NCBI GenBank assembly: GCA_041649635.1
Contig: JBAZMV010000001.1
Location: 716,244 to 780,243 of the forward strand
Length of the DNA: 64,000 nucleotides
DNA from: Dehalococcoidia bacterium
GTDB lineage: Bacteria > Chloroflexota > Dehalococcoidia > E44-bin15
Direction of reading: 5' to 3'
Below the pieces are notes generated by a model. The model was given only the letters and a program-made list of their open reading frames with translations. It did not search any database and was not told where the DNA came from. Positions 15,919-24,617 of the stretch are shown one piece after another. How positions within the stretch are numbered: the first letter of the stretch is position 1; every line of letters starts with the position of its first letter. The position numbers were made by a program, and so were the translations under genes.

Positions 15919-17048
15919 GAATGCCCGCTTTTACCAGATCGATACACTTCAGGCTGACCTTCTGGTACTCGGCCATACTGATATCGCTCACCATCCTCCT
16001 CATCGTCGGCTTGAACATAGGAGTGCGCCAGGCATCGGTGGAACCCCCACCCAACCTCCCGCAATGGGGCGCCGGCAGCGGACAATCGCCCAGAGAGATA
16101 TTCTTCATGGCCAGGGAATCCCAGTTAGGCCTGCTGCGCAACTACTCGATAGTCGGTATTTCCTGTCTCGTCGTCCTTGGCGGTGCGAGCATATATCTCC
16201 TCTCCAGAAAGATGCTGAAGCCCGTAGACCGCGTCTCATCGCTGGCCGAGCGCATCTCAAGCACGAACCTCAAGGAACGCATAAACTACGCCGGTCCTGA
16301 CGATGAGATAAAGCGGCTGGCCGATACTTTCGACGGGATGTTAAGCCGTCTGGAGAACTCATTCGAATCGCAGAAGCAGTTCGTCCAGGACGCCTCTCAC
16401 GAGCTGAGGACGCCCATCGCCATCGCACAGACCAACATCGAAGTGCTCGAGATGGACAATAAAGCGACGATCAAGGACTACGAACGGCTCAAGAACATCC
16501 TGAAGATGAGCCTGGAGCGCATGAGCGCATTGAGCGAAAAGCTGCTTCTGCTGTCCGAAAGCGAGCAGATACACACAAACTGGTCAACCCTCGACCTGGC
16601 GCCTCTCCTGAATGAAATAGCGGAGGAATTCAAAACCAGGTTCGACGAGAAGAACATCAAACTCGAACTGGAGTCGATCGATGAAAGCGTCCCGGTCTCC
16701 GGCGACGCATTCCATCTGAAACAGGTATTCGTCAATCTCATCGACAATGCTGTCAAATACGGTAATCCGGGCGGCGAGGTCAAAATATCAACCCGCTCGG
16801 ACGACGGCCATGTCATTATCGAAATCAAGGATAATGGAATCGGCATCTCCCAGACAGACCAGCAGCGCATCTTTGAACGATTCTATCGCGTCGACAAGTC
16901 AAGGTCGCGCGCCCAGGGCGGCAGCGGGCTGGGCCTCGCTATAGTTAAGAAGATCGTTGAGGAGCACGGCGGCACGGTGTCGGTTGAGAGCGCTCCGGGC
17001 GAGGGAAGCGCGTTCCGCGTCGTACTGCCACGGAGCAAGACGGGCTGA
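15915..17048 (+). CDS. sensor histidine kinase (HAMP, HisKA, HATPase)
   Basis: The 377-residue kinase has two membrane segments (about 16-37 and 77-96) enclosing a short 40-residue external loop, then a HAMP domain (about 97-150), phospho-acceptor His162 in QDASHELRTPIAI, and the ATPase domain with N box (LIDNAVKYG), G1 (DNGIGIS) and G2 (GSGLGLAIVKKIVEEHGG). The very short sensor loop suggests it senses membrane state or a partner protein rather than a bulky ligand. It overlaps the response-regulator gene by 4 nt and is followed by an intrinsic terminator. Confidence 0.94.
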   Translation: MRMPAFTRSIHFRLTFWYSAILISLTILLIVGLNIGVRQASVEPPPNLPQWGAGSGQSPREIFFMARESQLGLLRNYSIVGISCLVVLGGASIYLLSRKMLKPVDRVSSLAERISSTNLKERINYAGPDDEIKRLADTFDGMLSRLENSFESQKQFVQDASHELRTPIAIAQTNIEVLEMDNKATIKDYERLKNILKMSLERMSALSEKLLLLSESEQIHTNWSTLDLAPLLNEIAEEFKTRFDEKNIKLELESIDESVPVSGDAFHLKQVFVNLIDNAVKYGNPGGEVKISTRSDDGHVIIEIKDNGIGISQTDQQRIFERFYRVDKSRSRAQGGSGLGLAIVKKIVEEHGGTVSVESAPGEGSAFRVVLPRSKTG

Positions 17049-17071
17049 GATTCAATCGACAATAATTATCG

Positions 17072-17094
17072 AAGGGGCTTGGGCCCCTTTTTTC
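17072..17094 (+). terminator. intrinsic terminator after the histidine kinase
   Basis: AAGGGGC/GCCCCTT 7-bp stem (17072-17078, 17083-17089) with a 4-nt loop, followed by a T-rich run. It ends the two-component transcript. Confidence 0.8.
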
Positions 17095-17156
17095 TTTACC
17101 GTGGTTTTACCATCCCTATGCTAACATGAACTCAAATAGGAAAGGAGGCAACGGCC

Positions 17157-17606
17157 ATGAAGAAATTACTTATATACGGACCGCTTTCAATGGCACTCGT
17201 CGCCGCGCTGGCGGTGGGCATCCCGGCCGCGGTGGCCGCGGACAGCCCGGATGCGACGCCGACAGGAACAGTCATCACTGACGAGCAGAGGCCGGGTCAG
17301 CAAATCATGACCAGAGCTGCCGAGATACTCGGCATCGACGAAGAGACCCTGGGGAACGCATTCCGGCAGGCGACTCAGGAGATGATGCAGGAAAGACATC
17401 AGGAGCGCCTGCAGAACGCCGTGCAGAACGGCCTGATCACCGAGGAGGAGGCCGCTGAGATTCAGGGGTGGTGGGACAGCAAACCGGATTGTCTCGAAGG
17501 CTTGGGCCCGCTCGGAGAGCAGAATCAGTTCATGGAACGGGGACGCGGAATGGGTGGTTTTGGTTTCGGCCAGCCGCCTGCTGACGAGACTGAAGAAACC
17601 GAATAA
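17157..17606 (+). CDS. small secreted protein with YckD/DUF2680-like helical region
   Basis: A 149-residue exported protein: signal peptide (1-27, cleavage near AVAADS), then a helical segment (about 50-105, containing ILGIDEETLGNAFRQATQ and NGLITEEEAAEIQGWWDSKP) of the kind found in small Gram-positive envelope proteins, and a Gly/Phe/Met-rich then acidic tail. AAAGGAGG is an optimal ribosome binding site. Terminators lie on both sides, so it is a single-gene unit. Next to the two-component system it may be an envelope stress output. Function unknown. Confidence 0.7.
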   Translation: MKKLLIYGPLSMALVAALAVGIPAAVAADSPDATPTGTVITDEQRPGQQIMTRAAEILGIDEETLGNAFRQATQEMMQERHQERLQNAVQNGLITEEEAAEIQGWWDSKPDCLEGLGPLGEQNQFMERGRGMGGFGFGQPPADETEETE

Positions 17607-17638
17607 AAAACTCAGACCTCGCAATCGAACTAACCCGT

Positions 17639-17669
17639 TAAATAGGGGCTTAAAGCCCCTATTTATTTT
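17639..17669 (+). terminator. intrinsic terminator after the small secreted protein
   Basis: An 11-bp perfect stem (17639-17649 with 17655-17665, TAAATAGGGGC and complement) with loop TTAAA and a trailing T-rich run. Confidence 0.85.
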
Positions 17670-17703
17670 GCTAAAAAATCACGTGTACGCATCCCGTAAC
17701 TAA

Positions 17704-17732
17704 TTGACAATCATATTCTCCAGATATTATAG
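17704..17732 (+). promoter_or_regulatory. promoter of the first OYE-type gene
   Basis: TTGACA at 17704-17709 followed by a TATTATAG -10 region (17725-17732). The leader would be about 70 nt, with no hairpin or riboswitch visible. Confidence 0.5.
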
Positions 17733-17810
17733 TTACCTAACCTGAACACGACTTCTTATTACACATCCCATCCCACACGCTGATAATCATTTCGACTTAG
17801 AGGAGGAACG

Positions 17811-19766
17811 ATGAGCCCGTTGAAGAAGCTATTCAGTCCCATCAAGATCGGCAAGATGGAGGTCAGGAACCGCATCGCCATGGCCCCCATAACACCCAAC
17901 TGGTCGGCCGACGACGGCACGGTCTGCGATAAGCTCATCGATTACTTCGAGGCCCGCGCCGCAGGGGGGGTGGGCATGATAATAACGGAAACCTTCGTCG
18001 TCGATAAGAACCAGCAGTACCTGCTGGCCAGCATGGGTTTCTGGGACGACAGCGTTATCCCCAATTTCAAGAAGCTCATCGACCGCGTGCACGCCCATGG
18101 CGCCAAGCTGGTGCCGCAGCTGAGCCACCCCGGCGCCGACACCTTCTGCTGGTTGTTCGGCGGCCAGCCCGTGGCACCCTCGGCGCACTACAGTAAGACC
18201 TGCGGCTACATGGCACGCGAGCTCACCATCGACGAGATCAAGAAGCTAATTCAGCAGTACGGTGATGCGGCACGCCGGGCACGGGATGCCGGCTTCGACG
18301 CCATAGAGCTGCACGCGGCGCACGCCTACATGCTGGCCGGCTCGTTCCTCTCTCCGCTGCGCAACAAACGCACCGACGAGTACGGCGGATCGAACGACAA
18401 CCGTCTCAAGTTCGTTCTTGAGGTCATGGAAGACATCAAGAAGAAGGTGGGGAAGGACTTCCCCGTGATATTGAGGATATCGGGGGACGAGCATACACCG
18501 GGCGGCAGGGATATCCTCAACACACAGCTCATCGCCCCGCGTCTGGTCGAGGCTGGAGTTGACGCCTTCCACGTTTCCGGCGGCATACAGCCGGAGCAGT
18601 TCTACCGCATCATCCCGCCAACGGGCACGCCCTTCGGATTGAACGTGAACGCGGCCGCGGCGGTTAAGCAGGTCGTCGACGTGCCCGTATTGACCGTGGC
18701 CCGCATCAACGATCCGAAGTTCGCCGACGATATCGTAAGCAGAGGCCTTGCCGACATGGTGGTCATGGGCCGCGCCCTCATCGCCGATCCCGAGCTGCCC
18801 AACAAGGCGAAAGAGGGCCGGTTCGAAGATATCGCCCCGTGCACCAGCTGCTCTATAGGCTGTGTGCAGCAGATCATGAAGCTGAAGTCCATGACCTGCG
18901 TGATAAATCCCACCGTAGGCCGCGAGGTAGAGATGGCCATAGTTCCCGCTGATAAAGCGAAAAGGGTTCTCGTGGCCGGCGGCGGGCCGGGCGGCCTGGA
19001 GGCGGCGCGCGTCGCCGCCCTGCGCGGTCACAAAGTGACGCTGTATGAGAAGCAGGCCAAGCTGGGCGGCCAGCTCAACATCGCCTGCGTGGCTCCGATG
19101 CGGCAGGAGCTGGCCATGTGGATCAGTTACCTTTCGACACAGGTGAAGAAGCTGGGGGTGAAGGTCGAGCTAAATACGGAGGCGACGCCTGAGCTCATCG
19201 CCGCCGAGAAGCCGGACGTTGTAGTAGTAGCTACGGGCGGCGAGTGCGCCACACCCCCCATCCCCGGGATAGACGGCCCCAAAGTCATCTCCTCCCACGC
19301 CGTGCTAGGCGGCGCGCCGCGCCCCAAGGGCAAGGTGCTCGTCATCGGCGGCGGGCTGGTGGGATGCGAGGTAGCAGACCTGATAGCCGACCTGGGGGAC
19401 GGGTCCGCGGGGTCGGCAACGGCCGTGACCATAATCGAGATGCTGACCGATATCGCCCTGGACGAGGTTGAGATGAGCCGCATGCTGCTGATACCGCGGC
19501 TGAGGGAAAAGGGCGTCAAGTGGCTGACATCGGCGACGGTGAAGCAAATCCTCGAAGACGGAGCAATCATCACACGCGACGGCAAAGAGGAGACGATCGA
19601 AGGAATCGACCACGTTATTATCGCCTGCGGCACCAAGTCGGTGGATACGCTGAGCAAAGCCATCGAGGGCAAAGTGCCCGAGGTCTATGTCATCGGCGAC
19701 GCCAAGGAACCACGGCTGGCACTGGAGGCCGTAGCGGAGGGAGCGGAGGTCGGACGCCTGATTTAG
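17811..19766 (+). CDS. OYE-type NADH:flavin oxidoreductase / 2,4-dienoyl-CoA reductase family
   Basis: A 651-residue three-part flavoenzyme: FMN-binding TIM barrel (1-340), a 4Fe-4S cluster with Cys344, Cys347, Cys351 and Cys363 (C-x2-C-x3-C-x11-C, canonical for dienoyl-CoA reductase), then FAD (VAGGGPGGLEAAR) and NAD (VIGGGLVGCE) Rossmann domains. Electrons flow from NAD(P)H via FAD and the cluster to FMN, which reduces an enoyl or dienone substrate. BaiCD and BaiH of bile-acid degraders share this architecture. A GGAGGA site precedes the ATG. A second member lies at 31248. Confidence 0.92.
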   Translation: MSPLKKLFSPIKIGKMEVRNRIAMAPITPNWSADDGTVCDKLIDYFEARAAGGVGMIITETFVVDKNQQYLLASMGFWDDSVIPNFKKLIDRVHAHGAKLVPQLSHPGADTFCWLFGGQPVAPSAHYSKTCGYMARELTIDEIKKLIQQYGDAARRARDAGFDAIELHAAHAYMLAGSFLSPLRNKRTDEYGGSNDNRLKFVLEVMEDIKKKVGKDFPVILRISGDEHTPGGRDILNTQLIAPRLVEAGVDAFHVSGGIQPEQFYRIIPPTGTPFGLNVNAAAAVKQVVDVPVLTVARINDPKFADDIVSRGLADMVVMGRALIADPELPNKAKEGRFEDIAPCTSCSIGCVQQIMKLKSMTCVINPTVGREVEMAIVPADKAKRVLVAGGGPGGLEAARVAALRGHKVTLYEKQAKLGGQLNIACVAPMRQELAMWISYLSTQVKKLGVKVELNTEATPELIAAEKPDVVVVATGGECATPPIPGIDGPKVISSHAVLGGAPRPKGKVLVIGGGLVGCEVADLIADLGDGSAGSATAVTIIEMLTDIALDEVEMSRMLLIPRLREKGVKWLTSATVKQILEDGAIITRDGKEETIEGIDHVIIACGTKSVDTLSKAIEGKVPEVYVIGDAKEPRLALEAVAEGAEVGRLI

Positions 19767-19833
19767 GAATCCGATCGAATATTCTCTTTACATTCCGACC
19801 GAAGTAGGCTTAAATCGCATATAAGGATTACAT

Positions 19834-20580
19834 ATGGCTAAAAGGAACAATTTAAGCGGATATTCCCACGTCAAGGTAAGAACCGCCATAGACGCCGAGA
19901 TAGTGAGATCGGACTCATTCAGCATCGACGTGGAAACGGGGCCGTTGTCTCCAGTAAGTATACGCAAGAAGGGAGAAGCCCTCACCTTCAGCCGCCCATG
20001 GTACTGGTTCCTGGTTGGATTCTTCTTTCAATTGAGCCGGGCTCGCGCAAAAATAGGCATGCCGAGTCTGCATGAACTGGTGATTAACGATAATAGCAGC
20101 ACCAGCGTTGCCGGTTTCAGTTCCTCCGATGAGTTCAAGCTAACGCTGTCTCGTGCCAGCGTTTTTAGCGGTGATTTAAAGACCGGTGACGCCATGATAG
20201 AAGTTTCAGACTCCAGCCAGGCCGAATTCAACGGGACATGTAAACATATTCTCCTCAAAGTAAGAGGAACCAGTGCGCTCTCGGGCGTTATCGATGCCGC
20301 CGGCGATGCCGATATAGTGTTATCCGACAATAGTGTGATTAAGCTCTCCGGATCGGCCGGCAATACCACGGCAACAATCAACCACGGCAGCACTGCCGAC
20401 CTCTCCGGATTCCAGACCCACGATGTCAGTATCAAAATGTATCGACTGAGCCGGTGTATGATAAAACTCGACGGCAGGCTTGATGCCATGCTCAACGGCG
20501 CCTCCGACCTCAGGTATTTCGGCACCCCCGCTATGGGTAACACAAGCGTCAGCACAGGCTCCATCCTGCGCCAGGAATGA
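19834..20580 (+). CDS. DUF2807-type beta-helix protein (putative auto-transporter adhesin head GIN)
   Basis: The 248-residue protein is made of repeating short strands rich in Ser, Asp and Gly (SSSTSVAGFSSSDEFKLTLSRAS, SGVIDAAGDADIVLSDNSV, KLSGSAGNT), the pattern of DUF2807 beta-helix domains. Unlike most members it has no signal peptide; a WYWFLVGFFF stretch near residue 56 is the only hydrophobic patch. It starts 67 nt after the flavoenzyme. Function unknown. Confidence 0.72.
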   Translation: MAKRNNLSGYSHVKVRTAIDAEIVRSDSFSIDVETGPLSPVSIRKKGEALTFSRPWYWFLVGFFFQLSRARAKIGMPSLHELVINDNSSTSVAGFSSSDEFKLTLSRASVFSGDLKTGDAMIEVSDSSQAEFNGTCKHILLKVRGTSALSGVIDAAGDADIVLSDNSVIKLSGSAGNTTATINHGSTADLSGFQTHDVSIKMYRLSRCMIKLDGRLDAMLNGASDLRYFGTPAMGNTSVSTGSILRQE

Positions 20581-20667
20581 AGCCTCGTTCCCGCTTTTCG
20601 CATCGTCGGTAGCCAATAAGCTATAATAGACCCCGGACGCATAAGTAAACCGCCATCGAGCAGATAT

Positions 20668-21228
20668 ATGAGCTTTATCTCTATATTCCTTATAGCCCTG
20701 GCCCTGAGCATGGACGCCTTCTCGGTGGCCACCGCCCTCGGCGCCGCCGGCAGACATCATTCCAAACTTGCCGTACTTCGCCTTGCAACCGCCTTCGGCC
20801 TGTTCCAGTTCTTCATGCCCGTCCTCGGCTGGCTTCTCGGCAGAACGGTGGTGTCGTACATCTCTGACTATGATCACTGGATCGCCTTCGGCCTCCTCGC
20901 CATAGTCGGGATACGGATGATTAAAGAATATTTCGATAAGGATGACAAAGAGCGCCTTAAGGACCCGACAAAAGGCTGGCCGCTATTAATATTGTCGATC
21001 GCCACCAGCATCGACGCACTGGCTGTAGGCGTAAGCTTCGCCTTCTTCGACGTAAATATTTACTACGCCGGCGCCGTCATCGGCATCGTATGTTTTATGA
21101 TTACTGCTGTGGGGATGGTCTTCGGCAGAGCGCTGAGCAGGGTGCTGGGAAAGAAAGCGGTCCTGGTCGGCGGCCTCGTGCTCATCGGTATCGGCATTAA
21201 GATAGTGGTCGAGCACATGGCGGAGTAG
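20668..21228 (+). CDS. mntP: manganese efflux pump MntP
   Basis: A 186-residue membrane protein with six hydrophobic segments arranged as two three-helix halves, each carrying the family's Asp motif: ALSMDAFSVA (about 12-21) and SIATSIDALAVG (about 109-120). MntP exports Mn2+. Many mntP genes are preceded by a yybP-ykoY manganese riboswitch, but the 87 bp before this gene are too short and show no such fold. TATAAT at 20622-20627 may be its -10 box. The ribosome binding site is weak. Confidence 0.92.
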   Translation: MSFISIFLIALALSMDAFSVATALGAAGRHHSKLAVLRLATAFGLFQFFMPVLGWLLGRTVVSYISDYDHWIAFGLLAIVGIRMIKEYFDKDDKERLKDPTKGWPLLILSIATSIDALAVGVSFAFFDVNIYYAGAVIGIVCFMITAVGMVFGRALSRVLGKKAVLVGGLVLIGIGIKIVVEHMAE

Positions 21229-21268
21229 TCTTCGATCCCTCTCGATATAATTTTTGGTTTCTATAAAA

Positions 21269-21367
21269 AGAAGTGCAGGAGAGAACTCTCCTGCCGGGGG
21301 AACTGGGGGTGTCCCCCAGATTTTTAAAGTCCCCCAAAGTATGGGGGACTTATAGGGGGGTTTGGAA
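21269..21367 (+). repeat. DR1 composite hairpin repeat, copy 4
   Basis: GTGCAGGAGA/TCTCCTGC hairpin, TGGGGGTGTCCCCCA hairpin followed by TTTTT, CCCCCAAAGTATGGGGG hairpin and a terminal G-run. It lies 40 bp behind mntP in the same orientation, in an otherwise empty 216-bp gap. Confidence 0.85.
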
Positions 21368-21444
21368 ATTAGCGCTCATCCCATCCTATTGCGCCAGCAA
21401 GGCCGTTCCGCTATCCTTTTACCTGGGTTAATGAAAGGACGACA

Positions 21445-21951
21445 ATGATTAAATCCTTTAGAGGCGTTACACCCAGGATTCATCCCACCGCTTACATAGC
21501 CGAGACGGCCGAGATAATCGGCGACGTGGAGATAGGCGAGATGGCCGGGATATGGCCGGGTACGGTGGTTCGAGCCGACCACGCAAAAATAACTATCGGA
21601 AAGTACACACAGATAGAGGACAACTGCACCGTACACGGCGACGTGCCCATGTCCATCGGCGAGAAGGTGCTCATCGGGCACAACGTGGTGGTGCACTGTG
21701 CAAAGATAGGCGACAACGTACTCATAGGCAACCACGCCACGCTTCTCGATTATTCCGAGATCGGGGAGGGCAGCGTCGTCGGCGCCAACGCCATGGTCAA
21801 CATGGGCATGAAGGTTCCGGAACACTCGTTTGCCTACGGCGTCCCGGTTAAGATAACGGGAAAGGTGCCGCCGGAAAGGGATGAGATAATCCGCCTGGCA
21901 TTGCTCAAGAATATCATAATGGCCATGGAGTTCAAGGAGGAAGGGATTTAG
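21445..21951 (+). CDS. gamma-carbonic anhydrase family protein, copy 1
   Basis: A 168-residue left-handed beta-helix protein made of hexapeptide repeats. The gamma-carbonic anhydrase residues are in place: Arg43 and Asp45, Gln56, and zinc ligands His64, His79 and His84. The trimer would hydrate CO2 or act as a ferripyochelin-type acyl carrier homologue. AAAGGA precedes the ATG by 6 nt. A paralogue of identical length lies at 23193, across the minus-strand HAD gene. Confidence 0.85.
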   Translation: MIKSFRGVTPRIHPTAYIAETAEIIGDVEIGEMAGIWPGTVVRADHAKITIGKYTQIEDNCTVHGDVPMSIGEKVLIGHNVVVHCAKIGDNVLIGNHATLLDYSEIGEGSVVGANAMVNMGMKVPEHSFAYGVPVKITGKVPPERDEIIRLALLKNIIMAMEFKEEGI

Positions 21952-21965
21952 CAACAGGGTTTATT

Positions 21966-21990
21966 GTAGGGGCGCTGCTCGCTGCGCCCT
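21966..21990. repeat. DR2 element (GTAGGGGC type), imperfect
   Basis: GTAGGGGCGCTGCTCGCTG followed by CGCCCT, 15 bp behind the carbonic anhydrase gene; an imperfect member of the GTAGGGGC hairpin family. Confidence 0.5.
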
Positions 21991-22048
21991 TCCTATTCGG
22001 TTAAGGCAAACCCTACCCCCTATCCGACGACAACCGAGGGTTTGGAAA

Positions 22049-22807
22049 TCAGACTCTCCCCCGCAACCTCAAGATATGCTCCGCCACCTGCGCGAAACCC
22101 GGACCGAACTCCAGATCGCTTGCGTATTCGGCGGTTTCCTCCATTAAGTTTCCATCGACGGCAGACAACCTATTGTTACGGATATAAACACTGTGGGGGA
22201 AATTCTGGAACAGGGTCATGTCGGTAAGCGAATCGCCAACGACTAGAACCTGCTCAGGCGACAGTTCGCCGTCGATCAGGCCCAGTATTCTCTTCAGCGT
22301 CCCACCCTTGCTGACGCCCTTCTGCAGCAGGTGCAGCATATAGCCCGAGTCGAGAAGCTCCGATTCCCTTATATTCTTCCTCAGCTCGACAGTATCCAGA
22401 CCCGGTGCCTTGAATCCGACATCGATCAGACGGTCAGCATCGTCCTCCGTCGACTCGATCGCTTTGGGAAAGGCTTTCTTCAAACGCTCTAAATCCCTCA
22501 ACGCAGGCTCGCGCGAATAGCCCAGATCGAGCAGTACTTCATCCGGGCGCATCTTGGCGATGCCGCCGTTCTCCCCTATTATCGGGCCGTTGATGCCGAT
22601 ATTTATGGCCGGAGCCTCCAGCCTGGGCAGCGTGCGCCCCGAGACAAAGCCGACCGTTATACCGCGCGCCAGCAGAGCCCTTATCGCTTCCCCGGCGATG
22701 GATTCTATGCGCCCGGCCAGGTCAGTAATCGTGCCGTCGACATCGGTCATTATGAGACGGATATCGCCAGCCAAACCGGAATCGATTTGCAGATATGATT
22801 TGGACAT
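22049..22807 (-). CDS. HAD-superfamily phosphatase (Cof/phosphoglycolate phosphatase-like)
   Basis: A 252-residue HAD enzyme: motif I MTDVDGTIT (nucleophile Asp22, acid Asp24), motif II VSGRT, Lys in VSKGGTLKRIL and motif IV VVGDSLTD. Size and cap type (C2B) match archaeal-type phosphoglycolate phosphatases and sucrose-phosphate-like phosphatases. Substrate not determined. No ribosome binding site is seen before the ATG. It lies between the two carbonic anhydrase genes but on the other strand. Confidence 0.85.
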   Translation of the reverse strand: MSKSYLQIDSGLAGDIRLIMTDVDGTITDLAGRIESIAGEAIRALLARGITVGFVSGRTLPRLEAPAINIGINGPIIGENGGIAKMRPDEVLLDLGYSREPALRDLERLKKAFPKAIESTEDDADRLIDVGFKAPGLDTVELRKNIRESELLDSGYMLHLLQKGVSKGGTLKRILGLIDGELSPEQVLVVGDSLTDMTLFQNFPHSVYIRNNRLSAVDGNLMEETAEYASDLEFGPGFAQVAEHILRLRGRV

Positions 22808-22944
22808 GACATTACACAGATTAAACTATGAGATGGCAAGCGGTCAACGAACATGAGAAAACACGAAGAAAGACATGGAGGGAAAGACAGGAATCAACTA
22901 CAGAGATTCTTGAATAATTTGGACTGAGACGACGTTACAGAAGT

Positions 22945-23037
22945 TCATGCCGGTACGAACTTGATTACTATTACTATGACCATAACAACCGCCCAGATGA
23001 TGGAGAGTAAAAGTACGACCTTCTTCCAATTACTCAT
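22945..23037 (-). CDS. 30-residue single-pass membrane peptide
   Basis: A short gene in an otherwise empty 385-bp gap. On the minus strand a clear GGAGG lies 6 nt before an ATG; the frame encodes MSNWKK, then about 20 hydrophobic residues (VVLLLSIIWAVVMVIVIVI), a Lys and a short tail before TGA. The positive-inside layout (KK before the helix) suggests an N-in single-pass peptide. Such peptides are often subunits or regulators of membrane complexes or small toxins. No homologue is known to me. Confidence rests on the ribosome binding site and the uninterrupted hydrophobic run. Confidence 0.6.
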   Translation of the reverse strand: MSNWKKVVLLLSIIWAVVMVIVIVIKFVPA

Positions 23038-23192
23038 AACACTGCCTCCATTAAGAATCAACACCGGTCCATGACAGCTATACGTGACGGGAGTTAAAAA
23101 ATAACATATCGGCATATTTCTGTCAAGTAATGATAGCGCGACTTGAATATGTCGGCCTGTTACGATATTCTATAACTCGGTCAAGAGGTTCG

Positions 23193-23699
23193 ATGATAAA
23201 ACCATTCAACGGGAAAACGCCAAAGATAGCCGCATCCGCCTTCATAAGCGAGCAGGCTTACATCGTAGGGGACGTGGAGATCGGTGAGAACTCCAGTGTG
23301 TGGCCCGGCACCGTTATACGCGGCGACCATGCGAAAATCACCATCGGCGAGAACACTCAGATCGAGGACAACTGCACGGTGCACACCGGCTTCCCCATGA
23401 CCGTAGGCGATAACGTGCACATCGGGCACAACGTGGTCGTCCACTGCGCAAGCATCGGCAACACGACGCTCATAGGCAACCACGCCACGTTATCCGAATA
23501 CGCCGAGATCGGCAAAGGCTGCGTCGTAGGAGCCCATGCCCTGGTTCCCCCCAGCATGAAGATACCCGACCGCACCTTCGTCGTCGGCGTGCCGGCCAAG
23601 GTAAAAGGTGAGGTCTCGGACGAGCGCATAGCGATTACAAAGCAAAGCGTCGATATCTATGTAAAGATGTCTAAGGAATACAAGGAACAGGGACTATAA
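23193..23699 (+). CDS. gamma-carbonic anhydrase family protein, copy 2
   Basis: The frame is open from 23130, but GAGG 5 nt before the ATG at 23193 and homology to copy 1 (both start MIKxFxG) fix this start; 168 residues. Arg43, Asp45, Gln56 and zinc ligands His64, His79 and His84 are conserved. It is clearly a paralogue of the gene at 21445, with changes mainly in the first 30 and the last 40 residues. It is followed after 18 nt by an SDR gene with its own ribosome binding site. Confidence 0.85.
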   Translation: MIKPFNGKTPKIAASAFISEQAYIVGDVEIGENSSVWPGTVIRGDHAKITIGENTQIEDNCTVHTGFPMTVGDNVHIGHNVVVHCASIGNTTLIGNHATLSEYAEIGKGCVVGAHALVPPSMKIPDRTFVVGVPAKVKGEVSDERIAITKQSVDIYVKMSKEYKEQGL

Positions 23700-23717
23700 T
23701 CACGGGAGGTTCTTTCA

Positions 23718-24521
23718 ATGTGCAAGGAAAGCAGGATTCAGGAGCTCTTCGACTTCACCGGTAAGGTGGCCATAGTCACGGGAGGCGGCAAGGGCGTTGG
23801 GGTGGGCATCGCCACATGGCTCGCGGACGCCGGGGCCGATGTGGTTGTCATGAGCCGCACGCAGTCCGACCTTGATAAGGTGGTCAAGGATATCGAAACG
23901 ATCGGGCAAAAGGGTCTGGCCGTTATCGGTGACGTAAGTAAAGCCGCCGACGTCAACAGGCTGGTCCAGAGCGCCCTGGATAAATTCGGCAGGATAGACA
24001 TACTGGTAAATAACGCCGCCATATTCCCCTACTATAACTTCTTCGACCTGACGGAGGAGCAATGGGACCAGGTGCAGAATATAAACATCAAGGGCATGTT
24101 CCTCTGCTGTCAGGCAGTGGCCAGACAGATGGTCAAGCAGGGAAACGGTGGGAAGATAGTCAACATAGCCTCCATCGAGGGCGAGTTCCCCCTTACCGCC
24201 GGACGCGTCCATTACCATGCCTCCAAGGGCGCCGTGATCAACTTCACGCGCGGGCTGGCCAAGGAGCTTGCCGAGCATAAGATAAACGTCAACGCCATCG
24301 CCCCGGGCATGACCGATACGCCGGGCCTTTCGGCTGCCATGGGCGGATGGAAACCGGATGCGATTACAGGCCGCATACCCCTTGGACGGCTGGGCACGCC
24401 GGACGACATCGCCAAGACCGTTCTCTTCATGGCCTCGGACGCCGCCGACTACATCACGGGCGCCCTCCTCTTCGTAGACGGCGGGCTGCTGCTCGGGCGC
24501 GGGTGGAAGAGAATAGGTTAA
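23718..24521 (+). CDS. short-chain dehydrogenase/reductase (SDR), first copy
   Basis: A 267-residue classical SDR: cofactor motif TGGGKGVG (21-28), NNAA (98-101), Ser152, Tyr166 and Lys170 (YHASK). It oxidises or reduces a hydroxyl/keto group with NAD(P). GGGAGG precedes the ATG. It is a paralogue of the gene at 33560: both begin with a DFTGK strand and end with a LLGxxWK tail, unlike the SDR at 30415. It directly precedes the TetR-controlled CoA-transferase operon but is outside its promoter. Confidence 0.9.
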   Translation: MCKESRIQELFDFTGKVAIVTGGGKGVGVGIATWLADAGADVVVMSRTQSDLDKVVKDIETIGQKGLAVIGDVSKAADVNRLVQSALDKFGRIDILVNNAAIFPYYNFFDLTEEQWDQVQNINIKGMFLCCQAVARQMVKQGNGGKIVNIASIEGEFPLTAGRVHYHASKGAVINFTRGLAKELAEHKINVNAIAPGMTDTPGLSAAMGGWKPDAITGRIPLGRLGTPDDIAKTVLFMASDAADYITGALLFVDGGLLLGRGWKRIG

Positions 24522-24587
24522 TACATAAATCTGCCGACACGTCAGGCCTGTAAAAGAATACTTCAGCTAATCTTCCGCTTAAAATGC

Positions 24588-24615
24588 TTGACAAATCTCT
24601 ATTTTTTTATATAAT
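24588..24615 (+). promoter_or_regulatory. strong sigma-70 promoter of the CoA-transferase operon
   Basis: Consensus TTGACA (24588-24593) and TATAAT (24610-24615), 16 nt apart, with a T-rich spacer. The predicted start lies within the TetR-type palindrome just downstream, so repression by blocking initiation is expected. Confidence 0.85.
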
Positions 24616-24617
24616 AT

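Noticed and set aside
20581..20667. Manganese (yybP-ykoY) riboswitch upstream of mntP
   Set aside because: Only 87 bp are available and the conserved multi-helix core is not visible; a TATAAT box lies in the middle of the gap.
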